From contig NZ_JACYFT010000001.1 of the NCBI RefSeq assembly GCF_014837235.1, forward strand, positions 1,005,688 to 1,069,687: a DNA stretch of 64,000 nt, in the 5' to 3' direction. Position numbers and translations under genes: made by a program. This document shows, piece after piece, positions 24,157-31,747 of this stretch (its first letter is position 1; each line of letters begins with the position of its first letter). Origin of the DNA: Limnohabitans radicicola. Its GTDB lineage: Bacteria; Pseudomonadota; Gammaproteobacteria; Burkholderiales; Burkholderiaceae_C. Below the pieces are notes generated by a model that did not search any database, was not told where the DNA came from, and saw only the letters and a list, made by a program, of their open reading frames with translations.

Positions 24157-24591
24157 TCATCCCATCAGCTGCAACAAGGTCAAGCCCCACACCACCCAAA
24201 GCCCCAGCAAGACCAGCATGCTGGCCGCGAAGAGTTTGAAGCGTGTGAACACCACATTGCGGCCGCAGTGCACCACACTGTGGCCCACCCTCAGCAATAC
24301 ATAGAGGCAGGCCAGCACCAACGCGCTGACACTGACCGTTTGGGTGACATACAGACCGATGCACGCCACATAAAACATGACCGGCGTTTCGAACAGGTTG
24401 GAAAAATTGTCTGCACAGCGGGTGTCCTTGAGGGTGGCTGCAAACTCACCACGGGTGGACACCTTCTGGGGATGCACGCGCAGCGCCTTGAATTGGCGAA
24501 CACGCTCACGGAATGTCAGATACGCCACCACCAGCACCAAGGCCATCATGGCAAACACCGGCACCCAAATGGCCAAAGGGTTCACTGTCAT
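24157..24591 (-). CDS. MAPEG-family membrane protein
   Basis: A 144-residue integral membrane protein with four helices (about 5-27, 60-82, 85-105, 118-142) and the MAPEG pattern seen in FETPVMFYVACIGLYV and LRVGHSVVHCG. MAPEG proteins include glutathione-linked enzymes, but bacterial members such as this are mostly uncharacterised. It is unusual for one to be inside an hpa operon. The start at 24591 is chosen because AGGAG lies six bases upstream; the preceding ATG at 24597 is directly against the ribosome-binding site. Confidence 0.85.
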   Translation of the reverse strand: MTVNPLAIWVPVFAMMALVLVVAYLTFRERVRQFKALRVHPQKVSTRGEFAATLKDTRCADNFSNLFETPVMFYVACIGLYVTQTVSVSALVLACLYVLLRVGHSVVHCGRNVVFTRFKLFAASMLVLLGLWVVWGLTLLQLMG

Positions 24592-24620
24592 CGTCATCTC
24601 CTGTATCAACTGTGTTGCAC

Positions 24621-26096
24621 TCAAACACCCCAATGCGGGATGTGGTGACCACCGAGGCTGACCGCCACGTTCTTGGGTTCGCAGAACACTTCGTAGCTCC
24701 AGGTGCCGCCCTCGCGGCCGGTGCCGCTGGCCTTGGTGCCACCAAAGGGCTGACGCAGGTCGCGCACGTTCTGGCTGTTGACGAAGCACATGCCCGCCTC
24801 GATCGCAGCGGCCACACGGTGGGCCTTGCCCAGGTTCTCGGTCCAGACATAGCTCGACAAACCGTATTCGATGTCGTTGGCTTTCTGGATGGCGTCAGCC
24901 TCGTCCTTGAACGGGATCAGGCAGGCCACGGGGCCAAAGATTTCTTCCTGCGCGATGCGCATGCGGTTGTCGACATCGGCAAACACCGTGGGCCAGACGA
25001 AGTTGCCGTTTTGCACATGGGCGGGCAAGTCGGTGGCATATGACGGCTTGTCCAGGCCACCGCAGAGCATCGTCGCGCCTTCTTTGGGACCCAGCTCAAT
25101 GTAGCTGCGCACTTTGGCCAGGTGGTTTTGGCTGATCATGGGGCCGACGATGGTTTTCTCGTCGAGTGGATCACCCACGGTGATGCGCTTGGCGCGCTCT
25201 GCAAACCTGGCCGCAAAGTCGGCATAAATGCTTTGCTGCACGAGGATGCGGCTGCCTGCGGTGCAGCGCTCGCCGTTGTTGCTGAAGATCATGAACACGG
25301 CCGCATCGAGGGCGCGGTCCAGGTCGGCGTCTTCAAAGATCACAAAGGGGCTCTTGCCGCCGAGTTCCATGCTGAACTTTTTCAGGCCCGCGCTTTGCAC
25401 GATGCGGTTGCCGGTGACGGTGGAGCCGGTGAAGGAAATCGCCCGCACATCGCGGTGCGAGACCAGCGGCTCGCCCGCCTCCTTGCCGTAGCCGTGCACC
25501 AGATTCAGCACGCCCGCAGGCACACCCGCCTCCAGCGCCAGCTCGCCCAAGCGTGCGGCCGTGAGGGGCGACAGCTCGCTCATCTTGAGCACGGCGGTGT
25601 TGCCAAAAGCCAGGCAGGGCGCGACCTTCCAGGTGGCGGTCATGAAAGGCACGTTCCACGGGCTGATCAGCGCGCACACGCCCACGGGGTGGAACAGGGT
25701 GTAGTTAAGGTGCGTGGGCGTGGGGTAGGTGTGGCCATCCACGCGGGTGCACATCTCGGCAAAGTAATGGAAGTTGTCGGCCGCACGGGGCACCAGTTGC
25801 TTGCCCGTCTGGCTGATGGTCTGGCCGCAATCCCTGGTCTCGGTTTCCGAAATCTCGGGCACGTGTTTCGTGATCAGGTCGCCCAGTTTGCGCATGATCT
25901 TGGCGCGCTCGGTCGCGGGTGTGGCGGCCCATTTTGGGAAGGCTTCCTTGGCGGCCGCCACGGCAGCGTTCACTTCCGTCTCGCCGCCCGAGGCGACTTC
26001 GGCCAGCACCTCTTGCGTGGCCGGGTTGATGGTTTCAAAGTAGTCGCTGCCCGCGACGCTCTTGCCGTTGATCAGGTGGTCGATTTTCATGTTCAT
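24621..26096 (-). CDS. hpaE: 5-carboxymethyl-2-hydroxymuconate semialdehyde dehydrogenase
   Basis: A roughly 490-residue NAD-dependent aldehyde dehydrogenase. The catalytic cysteine is in FSNNGERCTAGSR (about 276-278) and the general-base glutamate in FSMELGGKSP (about 242-244). It oxidises the ring-cleavage product of HpaD to the muconate. The N-terminus MKIDHLINGKSVAGSDYFE is typical of HpaE. The ATG at 26096 overlaps the stop of hpaG2 by ATGA; the next ATG at 26090 gives the same protein two residues shorter and has the better-spaced GAAAG. Position in the run and family agree. Confidence 0.93.
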   Translation of the reverse strand: MNMKIDHLINGKSVAGSDYFETINPATQEVLAEVASGGETEVNAAVAAAKEAFPKWAATPATERAKIMRKLGDLITKHVPEISETETRDCGQTISQTGKQLVPRAADNFHYFAEMCTRVDGHTYPTPTHLNYTLFHPVGVCALISPWNVPFMTATWKVAPCLAFGNTAVLKMSELSPLTAARLGELALEAGVPAGVLNLVHGYGKEAGEPLVSHRDVRAISFTGSTVTGNRIVQSAGLKKFSMELGGKSPFVIFEDADLDRALDAAVFMIFSNNGERCTAGSRILVQQSIYADFAARFAERAKRITVGDPLDEKTIVGPMISQNHLAKVRSYIELGPKEGATMLCGGLDKPSYATDLPAHVQNGNFVWPTVFADVDNRMRIAQEEIFGPVACLIPFKDEADAIQKANDIEYGLSSYVWTENLGKAHRVAAAIEAGMCFVNSQNVRDLRQPFGGTKASGTGREGGTWSYEVFCEPKNVAVSLGGHHIPHWGV

Positions 26097-26857
26097 GCTT
26101 TCACGATGGTGTTGGTCAAGGCGCCAATGCCTTCGATCTCGGTGACGATCACATCGCCGGGCTGGCAATCCACAATGCCGTCGGGCGTGCCCGTCAGGAT
26201 CAGGTCACCGGGGTGGAGCGTCATGAAACTGCTGAAGTACTCGATCAGCGTGGGCACGTCGAAAATCATGTCGGCCGTGCTGCCGCTTTGCGTGACCTGG
26301 CCGTTGACGGTGGTCTGCAATTTCAGCGCCATCGGGTTGGGGATGTCGGCGGCATCCACCAGCCAGGGGCCGATGGGCGTGCAGGTGTCGCGGTTCTTCA
26401 CGCGCAGGTTAGGGCGGTACCAGTTTTCGAGGTAGTCGCGGATGGCGTAGTCGTTGGCCACGGTGTAGCCCGCGATGAAGTCGCACGCATCGGCTTTTTT
26501 CACATGCCGTGCAGTGCGGCCCACCACCACGGCCAGCTCACATTCGTAGTGCATGTACTTCACATCAGCGGGGCGCTTCGTGAAGGCCTTGTGCCCGATC
26601 AGCGAGGCCTGGCTTTTCATGAAGGCCAGCGGTTCCTCGGGCGCCTTGAAGGCGAGTTCCTTGGCGTGGTCGGCGTAGTTCAGGCCCAGCGCGATCACGG
26701 TGCGCGCCTGCGCGATGGGCGCAAGAGGTGGCAGCCAAATGACCTCGTCAAACGACACGCGGCGACCGGCGTGCGGACCTTGCGTCAGGAGCAGTTGGCC
26801 ATCGGACTCCATGGCGTCGTGGATGGCGCCCGACCAAGCGATGCGTGCGTGTTTCAT
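26093..26857 (-). CDS. hpaG2: HpaG C-terminal-type subunit (isomerase/decarboxylase, FAH family)
   Basis: A 254-residue fumarylacetoacetate hydrolase-fold protein matching the second half of E. coli HpaG, the bifunctional 2-hydroxyhepta-2,4-diene-1,7-dioate isomerase / 5-oxopent-3-ene-tricarboxylate decarboxylase. Metal-ligand stretches are visible as HYECELAVVVG, with GLNYADHAKE and a closing LILTGTPDGI. Here the two halves of HpaG are encoded by separate genes (hpaG2 and hpaG1), with an ATGA overlap between them, so they likely form a hetero-complex. Confidence 0.92.
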   Translation of the reverse strand: MKHARIAWSGAIHDAMESDGQLLLTQGPHAGRRVSFDEVIWLPPLAPIAQARTVIALGLNYADHAKELAFKAPEEPLAFMKSQASLIGHKAFTKRPADVKYMHYECELAVVVGRTARHVKKADACDFIAGYTVANDYAIRDYLENWYRPNLRVKNRDTCTPIGPWLVDAADIPNPMALKLQTTVNGQVTQSGSTADMIFDVPTLIEYFSSFMTLHPGDLILTGTPDGIVDCQPGDVIVTEIEGIGALTNTIVKA

Positions 26858-27498
26858 GCAGCGGCTCCCACGGTGGTGACAACAGAGGCCAAACCAAGGG
26901 CGGAAATCTCCACCTTGTCTCCGGCTTTGGCCCGCGGGCGTGTGCCGTCAGGCAGGCAGTCGGTGCCCACCATCAACACATCCCCGGGTTGCAGCGTCAT
27001 GAACTCGCCCACATCGGCCAGCAGCGTGGGCAAATCGCGCATCAGCTCGCGCAGGTCGAGGGTCTGCACCAACTCGCCATTGCAGCGCACAGCGATTTGC
27101 AACCCAGCCCAATCCTGCGCCTGACCAGGAGTCACCTGCTCAGGCAACGCCAGAAAACCATCGCGGCAGCGGAACTTGACCGGCGGGCGGTAATAACTGG
27201 TGTGCGGGACGCTCCAGTCATTGAGCAGCACCGCGCCCACGACCTGCGCCTGTTGGCCGATCACCAGCCCCAGCGTGGCGCCGATGTCCACTTCGCTCAC
27301 GCCGTCCTGCAGCAGCAAGTCCTGCCCAGCGAGGCTGAAGGTGTTGGCCGTCTTGACGTAGAGCACGGGCGCTTGGGGCGCGGCCTTGTGCGGGTCTTGC
27401 GTCATGCGCGCAGACCACAGGTCCCACTCGCGGCGGAAATTGAGCAAGGTGCCGTACACCGTGCCATTCGGGGTCCATGTGGACATCCTCGGATTCAT
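26854..27498 (-). CDS. hpaG1: HpaG N-terminal-type subunit (FAH family)
   Basis: A 214-residue FAH-fold protein matching the first half of E. coli HpaG. It contains YVKTANTFSLAGQDLLL and DIGATLGLVIGQQA, followed by LNDWSVPHTSYYRPPVKF. It is joined to hpaG2 by ATGA overlap and to hpaR by another ATGA overlap (27495-27498), the reason for choosing the start at 27498; a second Met at 27486 is possible. Together HpaG1/HpaG2 should decarboxylate and isomerise the HpaF product. Confidence 0.9.
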   Translation of the reverse strand: MNPRMSTWTPNGTVYGTLLNFRREWDLWSARMTQDPHKAAPQAPVLYVKTANTFSLAGQDLLLQDGVSEVDIGATLGLVIGQQAQVVGAVLLNDWSVPHTSYYRPPVKFRCRDGFLALPEQVTPGQAQDWAGLQIAVRCNGELVQTLDLRELMRDLPTLLADVGEFMTLQPGDVLMVGTDCLPDGTRPRAKAGDKVEISALGLASVVTTVGAAA

Positions 27499-27986
27499 CG
27501 TTCTTCTTCCTCGGCCAGCTCCTCTGGCGTTTCGGTTTCTGGGGTTTCGAGCGCAATCACTTCGTCAAGCAGTGCGTACAACTGGCCCAGTTTGGCCTTG
27601 CCCAGCTGTTGCTCCATCCAGCTGTAGTGCGCCTCGATCGTTTGCGACAAGGCCTGCACTTTGCGCAGGCCCAGCGCGGTCGCACGCACCACAGTGCGGC
27701 GGGCGTCTTGCGGGCAACGCGCACGCTCGATCAGGCCATCGCGCTCCATACGCGAGAGCACGCCGGTCAGGCTGGGCCCGAGCAGGTAGGCCTCGCGGGC
27801 GACACGCCCAGTTTCTGTGCCCGCCGGATCCTCGGCATGCTCGCCCAGCACACGCAGCACCCGCCACTGCTGGTCAGACAGCCCATGCTCGCGCAGGCTG
27901 GGGCGCGTGTGAGCCATGACGGCTTCGCGCGCCTGCAGCAGCAGACGCGGCAGGTTGCGGTGGACGAAGGGAGTGGATGCGCTCAT
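27495..27986 (-). CDS. hpaR: Homoprotocatechuate degradation repressor (MarR family)
   Basis: A 163-residue MarR-type winged helix-turn-helix protein; LLLQAREAVMAHTRPSLREHGL then SDQQWRVLRVLGEH match the start of HpaR, and GPSLTGVLSRMERDGLIERA is the recognition region. E. coli HpaR represses the hpa meta-cleavage operon and is released by pathway aromatics. The C-terminus ends in an acidic tail (TPETETPEELAEEEER). It is the first gene of the leftward run and so should control its own operon. There is no Shine-Dalgarno before its start; a perfect palindrome lies only two bases upstream. Confidence 0.93.
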   Translation of the reverse strand: MSASTPFVHRNLPRLLLQAREAVMAHTRPSLREHGLSDQQWRVLRVLGEHAEDPAGTETGRVAREAYLLGPSLTGVLSRMERDGLIERARCPQDARRTVVRATALGLRKVQALSQTIEAHYSWMEQQLGKAKLGQLYALLDEVIALETPETETPEELAEEEER

Positions 27987-27988
27987 TT

Positions 27989-28004
27989 ATTTAACATGTT
28001 AAAT
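27989..28004. promoter_or_regulatory. Putative HpaR operator: perfect 16-bp palindrome
   Basis: ATTTAACATGTTAAAT is a perfect palindrome lying two bases before the hpaR start and 46 bases before the divergent monooxygenase start. MarR repressors bind such AT-rich dyads. A leftward promoter pair TTGCCC (28033-28028) and TTTAAT (28011-28006), spaced 16, would start transcription inside the palindrome, so binding should block it. Confidence 0.75.
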
Positions 28005-28005
28005 G

Positions 28006-28033
28006 ATTAAACCCCAACAGAGACTCAGGGCAA
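28006..28033 (-). promoter_or_regulatory. hpaR: Candidate hpaR operon promoter
   Basis: Minus-strand TTGCCC and TTTAAT are 16 bases apart. The predicted start site (near 27999) leaves a leader of about a dozen bases without a ribosome-binding site, so hpaR may be translated from a nearly leaderless mRNA. Confidence 0.5.
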
Positions 28034-28050
28034 ACCATTACAGTGAAGCC

Positions 28051-29118
28051 ATGGACGCATTTTTTGACCGGTTGGGGCTTGCTGCCCCCATCATCCAGGC
28101 CCCGATGGCGGGTGCGCAAAACCACCGACTGGCCGCCGCCGTCTGCGAGGCGGGCGGTCTGGGCTCTGTGCCCGCCGCCATGCTGAGCGCCGAGGCGCTG
28201 CAGGCCGAACTGACCGCGCTGCGCTCTTTGACGCAGCGGCCTTTCAACGTGAATTTCTTTTGCCACGCCACGCCTGCCCCCGACGCCGTGCGCGAAGCCC
28301 ACTGGCACGAGGCACTGGCCCCGTATTACGCCGAGCTGGGGCTGGATGCCACCGCCATCCCGAGCGGGCCGGGCCGAGTGCCTTTCAACGACCAAGCCGC
28401 CGATGTGCTGGAAGCGTTTCGCCCGGCGGTGGTGAGCTTCCACTTTGGCCTGCCTGCGCCGGAGCTGCTCGCACGCGTCAAAAGCTGGGGCAGCCTGGTG
28501 TTGTCATCGGCCACCACCGTTGAAGAAGCCTTGTGGCTGCAGACGCATGGCGCGGACGCCGTGATCGCGCAAGGCCTCGAAGCCGGTGGGCACCGGGGCA
28601 TGTTCCTGAGCGATGACCTGAGCACCCAGATGGGCACCTTCGCCCTGCTGCCGCAGATGGTGCAGGCGGTGAAGCTGCCGGTGATCGCGGCAGGCGGCTT
28701 CGCCAGCGACGCAGGCGTGGCTGCGGCCCAGGCTTTTGGGGCCGCTGGGGTGCAAATGGGCACCGCCTATTTGTGCAGCGATGAGGCCACCACCAGCGCG
28801 CTGCACCGGGCGGCATTGCAGTCCGGCGCGGCGCGACACACGGCTTTGACCAATGTGTTCACCGGTCGCCCGGCGCGGGGCATCGTGAACCGGTTGATGC
28901 GCGAGCTGGGGCCCATCAGTGCCGCCGCGCCCGCCTTTCCGCTGGCCACAGCGGCCATCGCACCGCTGCGCGCTGCGGCCGAGGCCCGCCAGTCGAGCGA
29001 ATTCACGCCCTTGTGGGCCGGGCAAAACACCAGCGGCTTGCGCGCAGAACCGGCTACCCGCATCACCCAGGACGCCATTGAGGCCTGGCACCGCTCAGCC
29101 AAAGAAAAAGCCGCTTGA
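28051..29118 (+). CDS. Nitronate monooxygenase (NMO / 2-nitropropane dioxygenase family)
   Basis: A 355-residue FMN-dependent TIM-barrel enzyme. The start IIQAPMAGAQN, the QGLEAGGHRG motif with the likely catalytic base His181, and the phosphate loop AAGGFASDAGVAAA identify the class I NMO family. It oxidises alkyl nitronates such as propionate-3-nitronate, probably for detoxification. It is divergent from hpaR, with the 16-bp palindrome between them, so HpaR could affect it. The ATG at 28051 is chosen for family fit; the in-frame codon at 28003 lies in the operator. The stop codon is inside the loop of its own terminator. Confidence 0.9.
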   Translation: MDAFFDRLGLAAPIIQAPMAGAQNHRLAAAVCEAGGLGSVPAAMLSAEALQAELTALRSLTQRPFNVNFFCHATPAPDAVREAHWHEALAPYYAELGLDATAIPSGPGRVPFNDQAADVLEAFRPAVVSFHFGLPAPELLARVKSWGSLVLSSATTVEEALWLQTHGADAVIAQGLEAGGHRGMFLSDDLSTQMGTFALLPQMVQAVKLPVIAAGGFASDAGVAAAQAFGAAGVQMGTAYLCSDEATTSALHRAALQSGAARHTALTNVFTGRPARGIVNRLMRELGPISAAAPAFPLATAAIAPLRAAAEARQSSEFTPLWAGQNTSGLRAEPATRITQDAIEAWHRSAKEKAA

Positions 29119-29130
29119 AGCGGCTTTTTC
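29106..29130 (+). terminator. Intrinsic terminator overlapping the monooxygenase stop codon
   Basis: The stem AAAAGCCGCT / AGCGGCTTTT has a tiny loop containing the TGA stop, and is followed by further T residues. Its A-run on the other side may also serve the convergent RRM gene. Confidence 0.85.
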
Positions 29131-29149
29131 TGGGGGAGCGATCAGCAGA

Positions 29150-29446
29150 TCAATAGCTGCGGTTGTCGCGGTAGCCACCACCGTAACCGGTGCTGGGTTC
29201 TTTGGGCTTGGAGATGTTGACCACGATGGCTCGGCCACCCACGGACATGCCGTTCAGGCCAGCGATGGCGGCTTGCGCTTCTTCGCCGCTGGACATTTCG
29301 ACAAAGCCGAAGCCTTTGGAACGGCCGCTGTCGCGGTCCATCATGACCTTGGCCGAGACCACACCACCGTAGGCTGAGAAGTTCTCGCGCAGGTTGCTGT
29401 CGTCGATGGAATAAGGCAAGTTGCCCACGTAAATTTTGCTGCTCAT
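29150..29446 (-). CDS. RRM-domain RNA-binding protein
   Basis: A 98-residue protein consisting of a single RNA recognition motif plus a short glycine/tyrosine-rich tail (GYGGGYRDNRSY). RNP2 is IYVGNL (residues 5-10) and RNP1 is KGFGFVEM (44-51), both with the aromatic residues that stack on RNA. Bacterial single-RRM proteins of this kind are often cold-induced and thought to act as RNA chaperones. A strong promoter stands about 290 bases upstream, leaving a leader of some 260 bases, a style shared with cold-shock mRNAs. The start at 29446 gives the canonical MSSKIYVGNLPY. Confidence 0.93.
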   Translation of the reverse strand: MSSKIYVGNLPYSIDDSNLRENFSAYGGVVSAKVMMDRDSGRSKGFGFVEMSSGEEAQAAIAGLNGMSVGGRAIVVNISKPKEPSTGYGGGYRDNRSY

Positions 29447-29812
29447 GTCAGAGCCTTTCAGAGAGAATGCGCCCGGGCCTACTTTGAAACACCGAAACGC
29501 AGGGAGAAGCGATTTCCAAAAGGAAACCGCAGAGATGGGAGTGAACTTGTGAAACAGCCGGGGGATTCGACCCACGGTGTGGCGCTGGGGAGGAAGATGA
29601 ATTGTCTGCAGCGCCGCAGAGCAATGGATTCGAGGTCAGTCGATGCATGGTGCAAGCCGATGAAGGCTTGCTATCAGTGGTTGGAGCCGGACATCCAGCT
29701 CAAGCACTGCCGCAAGTATATTTCTTAAAGAAATATTTGTCCAGCAATTTATTCCAATCAGTTGTAAGCAAATGATGGGGTGCGCCCGGCAGTGCCGTCA
29801 CAATCCATGGCC
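29447..29812. other. Intergenic region: long leader of the RRM gene and radA upstream region
   Basis: This 366-bp gap has no supported coding sequence. Its left two thirds are the presumed 5' leader of the RRM gene; the right part holds a minus-strand promoter and an AT-rich palindrome. For radA on the plus strand no convincing promoter or ribosome-binding site was recognised. Confidence 0.6.
29715..29743 (-). promoter_or_regulatory. Strong sigma-70-like promoter with palindromic spacer, upstream of the RRM gene
   Basis: Minus-strand TGGACA (29743-29738) and TATACT (29720-29715) are exactly 17 apart, each five of six to consensus. The spacer is filled by ATATTTCTTTAAGAAATAT (29718-29736), a 19-bp dyad centred on one base that reaches into the -10 box. 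This may be an operator or simply a bendable AT tract. Confidence 0.65.
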
Positions 29813-31204
29813 ATGGCCAAAGACAAATCGATTTACACCTGCACCGAGTGCGGCGGCACCAGCGCCCGCTGGATGGGCAAGTGCCCCCACTGCAACGCCT
29901 GGAACACGCTGATCGAAAGCGCGGCCGAAGCGGCCAGCGGCGGCAAAAACCGCCTGGGCTCGGCGCAGTACCAGGCCCTGGCCCCCTCCAGCGAGGTGCT
30001 GCCTCTGTCGCAAATTGAAGCGGCCGATTTTGACCGCCACCCCACCGGCATCGACGAGCTGGACCGCGTGCTCGGCGGTGGCATGGTCGAAGGCGGCGTG
30101 GTGCTGATCGGCGGTGACCCAGGCATCGGCAAGTCGACCTTGCTGCTGCAGGCGGTCGACGCGCTGCAGCGCGGCGGCATGAACACGCTGTATGTGACGG
30201 GCGAAGAAAGCGGCGCGCAAGTGGCCATGCGCTCGCGCCGTCTGGGCCTGCCCGACTCGCAGGTGCCCGTGCTGCCCGAGATCCAGCTTGAAAAGATCCT
30301 GCACACCCTGCAAACCCGCCAGCCCAACATCGCCATCATCGACTCGATCCAGACGGTGTACTCGGACCAACTGACCAGCGCCCCCGGCTCGGTGGCGCAG
30401 GTGCGCGAGTGCGCGGCGCACCTGACCCGCACCGCCAAAGCCACGGGCACCACCATCGTGCTGGTGGGGCATGTGACGAAAGAAGGCGCGCTGGCGGGCC
30501 CCCGCGTGCTGGAGCACATGGTGGACACGGTGCTGTACTTTGAGGGCGACACGCATTCCAACTTCCGCCTGATCCGCGCCATCAAGAACCGCTTTGGCGC
30601 CGTGAACGAAATTGGCGTGTTCGCCATGACCGAAAAAGGCCTCAAGGGCGTGAGCAACCCCAGCGCCATCTTCTTGAGCCAGCACAGCGAGCCCGTACCC
30701 GGCAGCTGCGTCATGGTCACGCTCGAAGGCACGCGGCCCATGCTGGTCGAAATCCAGGCTCTGGTGGACTCGGGCGGCCCGAGCCCCCGGCGCCTGTCGG
30801 TGGGCCTGGAGCGCGACCGCCTGGCTATGCTGCTGGCCGTGCTGCACCGCCATGCGGGCGTGGCCTGCATGGACCAGGACGTGTTTGTGAACGCGGTGGG
30901 CGGCGTGCACATCCGCGAGCCCGCCGCCGATCTGGCGGTGATGCTGGCCATCACCAGCAGCCTGCGCGGCAAGCCGCTGCCCAAAGGCTTCATTGCGTTT
31001 GGCGAAGTGGGCCTGGCGGGTGAGGTGCGCCCCGCACCACGCGGTCAAGAACGTCTGAAAGAAGCCGCCAAACTCGGCTTCAAAACTGCCGTGGTGCCCA
31101 AGGCCAACATGCCCAAAAAAGGCGACAAGGCCTTTGAGGGCCTCACCGTCTACCCGGTCGAGCGCATCGAAGAGGCCATGCAGGTGGTGCGGGGGCTGGA
31201 CTGA
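29813..31204 (+). CDS. radA: DNA repair protein RadA
   Basis: A 463-residue RecA-related helicase that extends branches during recombination. The N-terminal zinc finger has Cys10, Cys13, Cys24 and Cys27 (CTEC and CPHC). Walker A is GDPGIGKST (101-109), the RadA-specific KNRFG motif is at 258-262, and a Lon-protease-like C-terminal domain follows (SVGLERDRLAMLLAVLHRH on). All motifs appear intact. The start at 29813 gives the usual MAKDKSIYTC; ATG 29807 would add two residues. A small membrane protein gene and ilvE follow on the same strand. Confidence 0.96.
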   Translation: MAKDKSIYTCTECGGTSARWMGKCPHCNAWNTLIESAAEAASGGKNRLGSAQYQALAPSSEVLPLSQIEAADFDRHPTGIDELDRVLGGGMVEGGVVLIGGDPGIGKSTLLLQAVDALQRGGMNTLYVTGEESGAQVAMRSRRLGLPDSQVPVLPEIQLEKILHTLQTRQPNIAIIDSIQTVYSDQLTSAPGSVAQVRECAAHLTRTAKATGTTIVLVGHVTKEGALAGPRVLEHMVDTVLYFEGDTHSNFRLIRAIKNRFGAVNEIGVFAMTEKGLKGVSNPSAIFLSQHSEPVPGSCVMVTLEGTRPMLVEIQALVDSGGPSPRRLSVGLERDRLAMLLAVLHRHAGVACMDQDVFVNAVGGVHIREPAADLAVMLAITSSLRGKPLPKGFIAFGEVGLAGEVRPAPRGQERLKEAAKLGFKTAVVPKANMPKKGDKAFEGLTVYPVERIEEAMQVVRGLD

Positions 31205-31230
31205 CCCGGCACAAGGCACAATCTCGCCCC

Positions 31231-31659
31231 ATGAACTTCAACAAAATTCTGGTTCCCATCGCGGTCATTGTCATGACCATCGGTGCCTGGCGTGCCATGG
31301 GCTGGCCGGGCATTGCCCTGGCTGCAGGGGGCGTGGTGATGTGGATTCTTTTGCACTTCACCCGGCTGATGACCATCCTCAAAAAAGCGGCCAACAGCCC
31401 GGTGGGCCATGTGGGCAGCGCCGTCATGCTCAACGCCAAGCTGAAAAAAGGCCAGACCTTGATGCATGTGATCGCCATGACGCGTTCGCTGGGGGCACTG
31501 CAAACACCCAAAGACGAGCAACCCGAGGTCTTCACTTGGACCGACGCCGGGGATTCCAAAATCACCTGCACTTTCATCGGTGGCAAGCTGAGCGAATGGG
31601 TGTTGGAACGTCCCAGCGCAGAGACCGCCCAAGGCACCGATATCAGCGCATCGACCTGA
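31231..31659 (+). CDS. Conserved hypothetical membrane protein, 142 residues
   Basis: The protein begins MNFNKILVPIAVIVMTIGAW and has two adjacent membrane helices (about 5-20 and 25-46, with LAAGGVVMWILLHF), then a soluble region of about 95 residues with a predicted beta-rich stretch (VFTWTDAGDSKITCTFIGGKL) ending at WVLERP. No family function is recognised. It sits between radA and ilvE, 26 and 88 bases away, and may be co-transcribed with radA. The C-terminal part would lie in the cytoplasm if the helices form a hairpin. Confidence 0.75.
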   Translation: MNFNKILVPIAVIVMTIGAWRAMGWPGIALAAGGVVMWILLHFTRLMTILKKAANSPVGHVGSAVMLNAKLKKGQTLMHVIAMTRSLGALQTPKDEQPEVFTWTDAGDSKITCTFIGGKLSEWVLERPSAETAQGTDISAST

Positions 31660-31747
31660 ACAGCCCATCCGCCTCCACCGAGACCGGTCCAGCCCGTAAA
31701 ATGGCTTTTTGACAGGTTGCAAACCTCCCACTTTCAAGGACACTTCG

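Noticed and set aside
31231-31659. Glycerate kinase as a label for the 142-residue membrane protein
   Set aside because: The protein is far too short and has two membrane helices and no kinase motifs.
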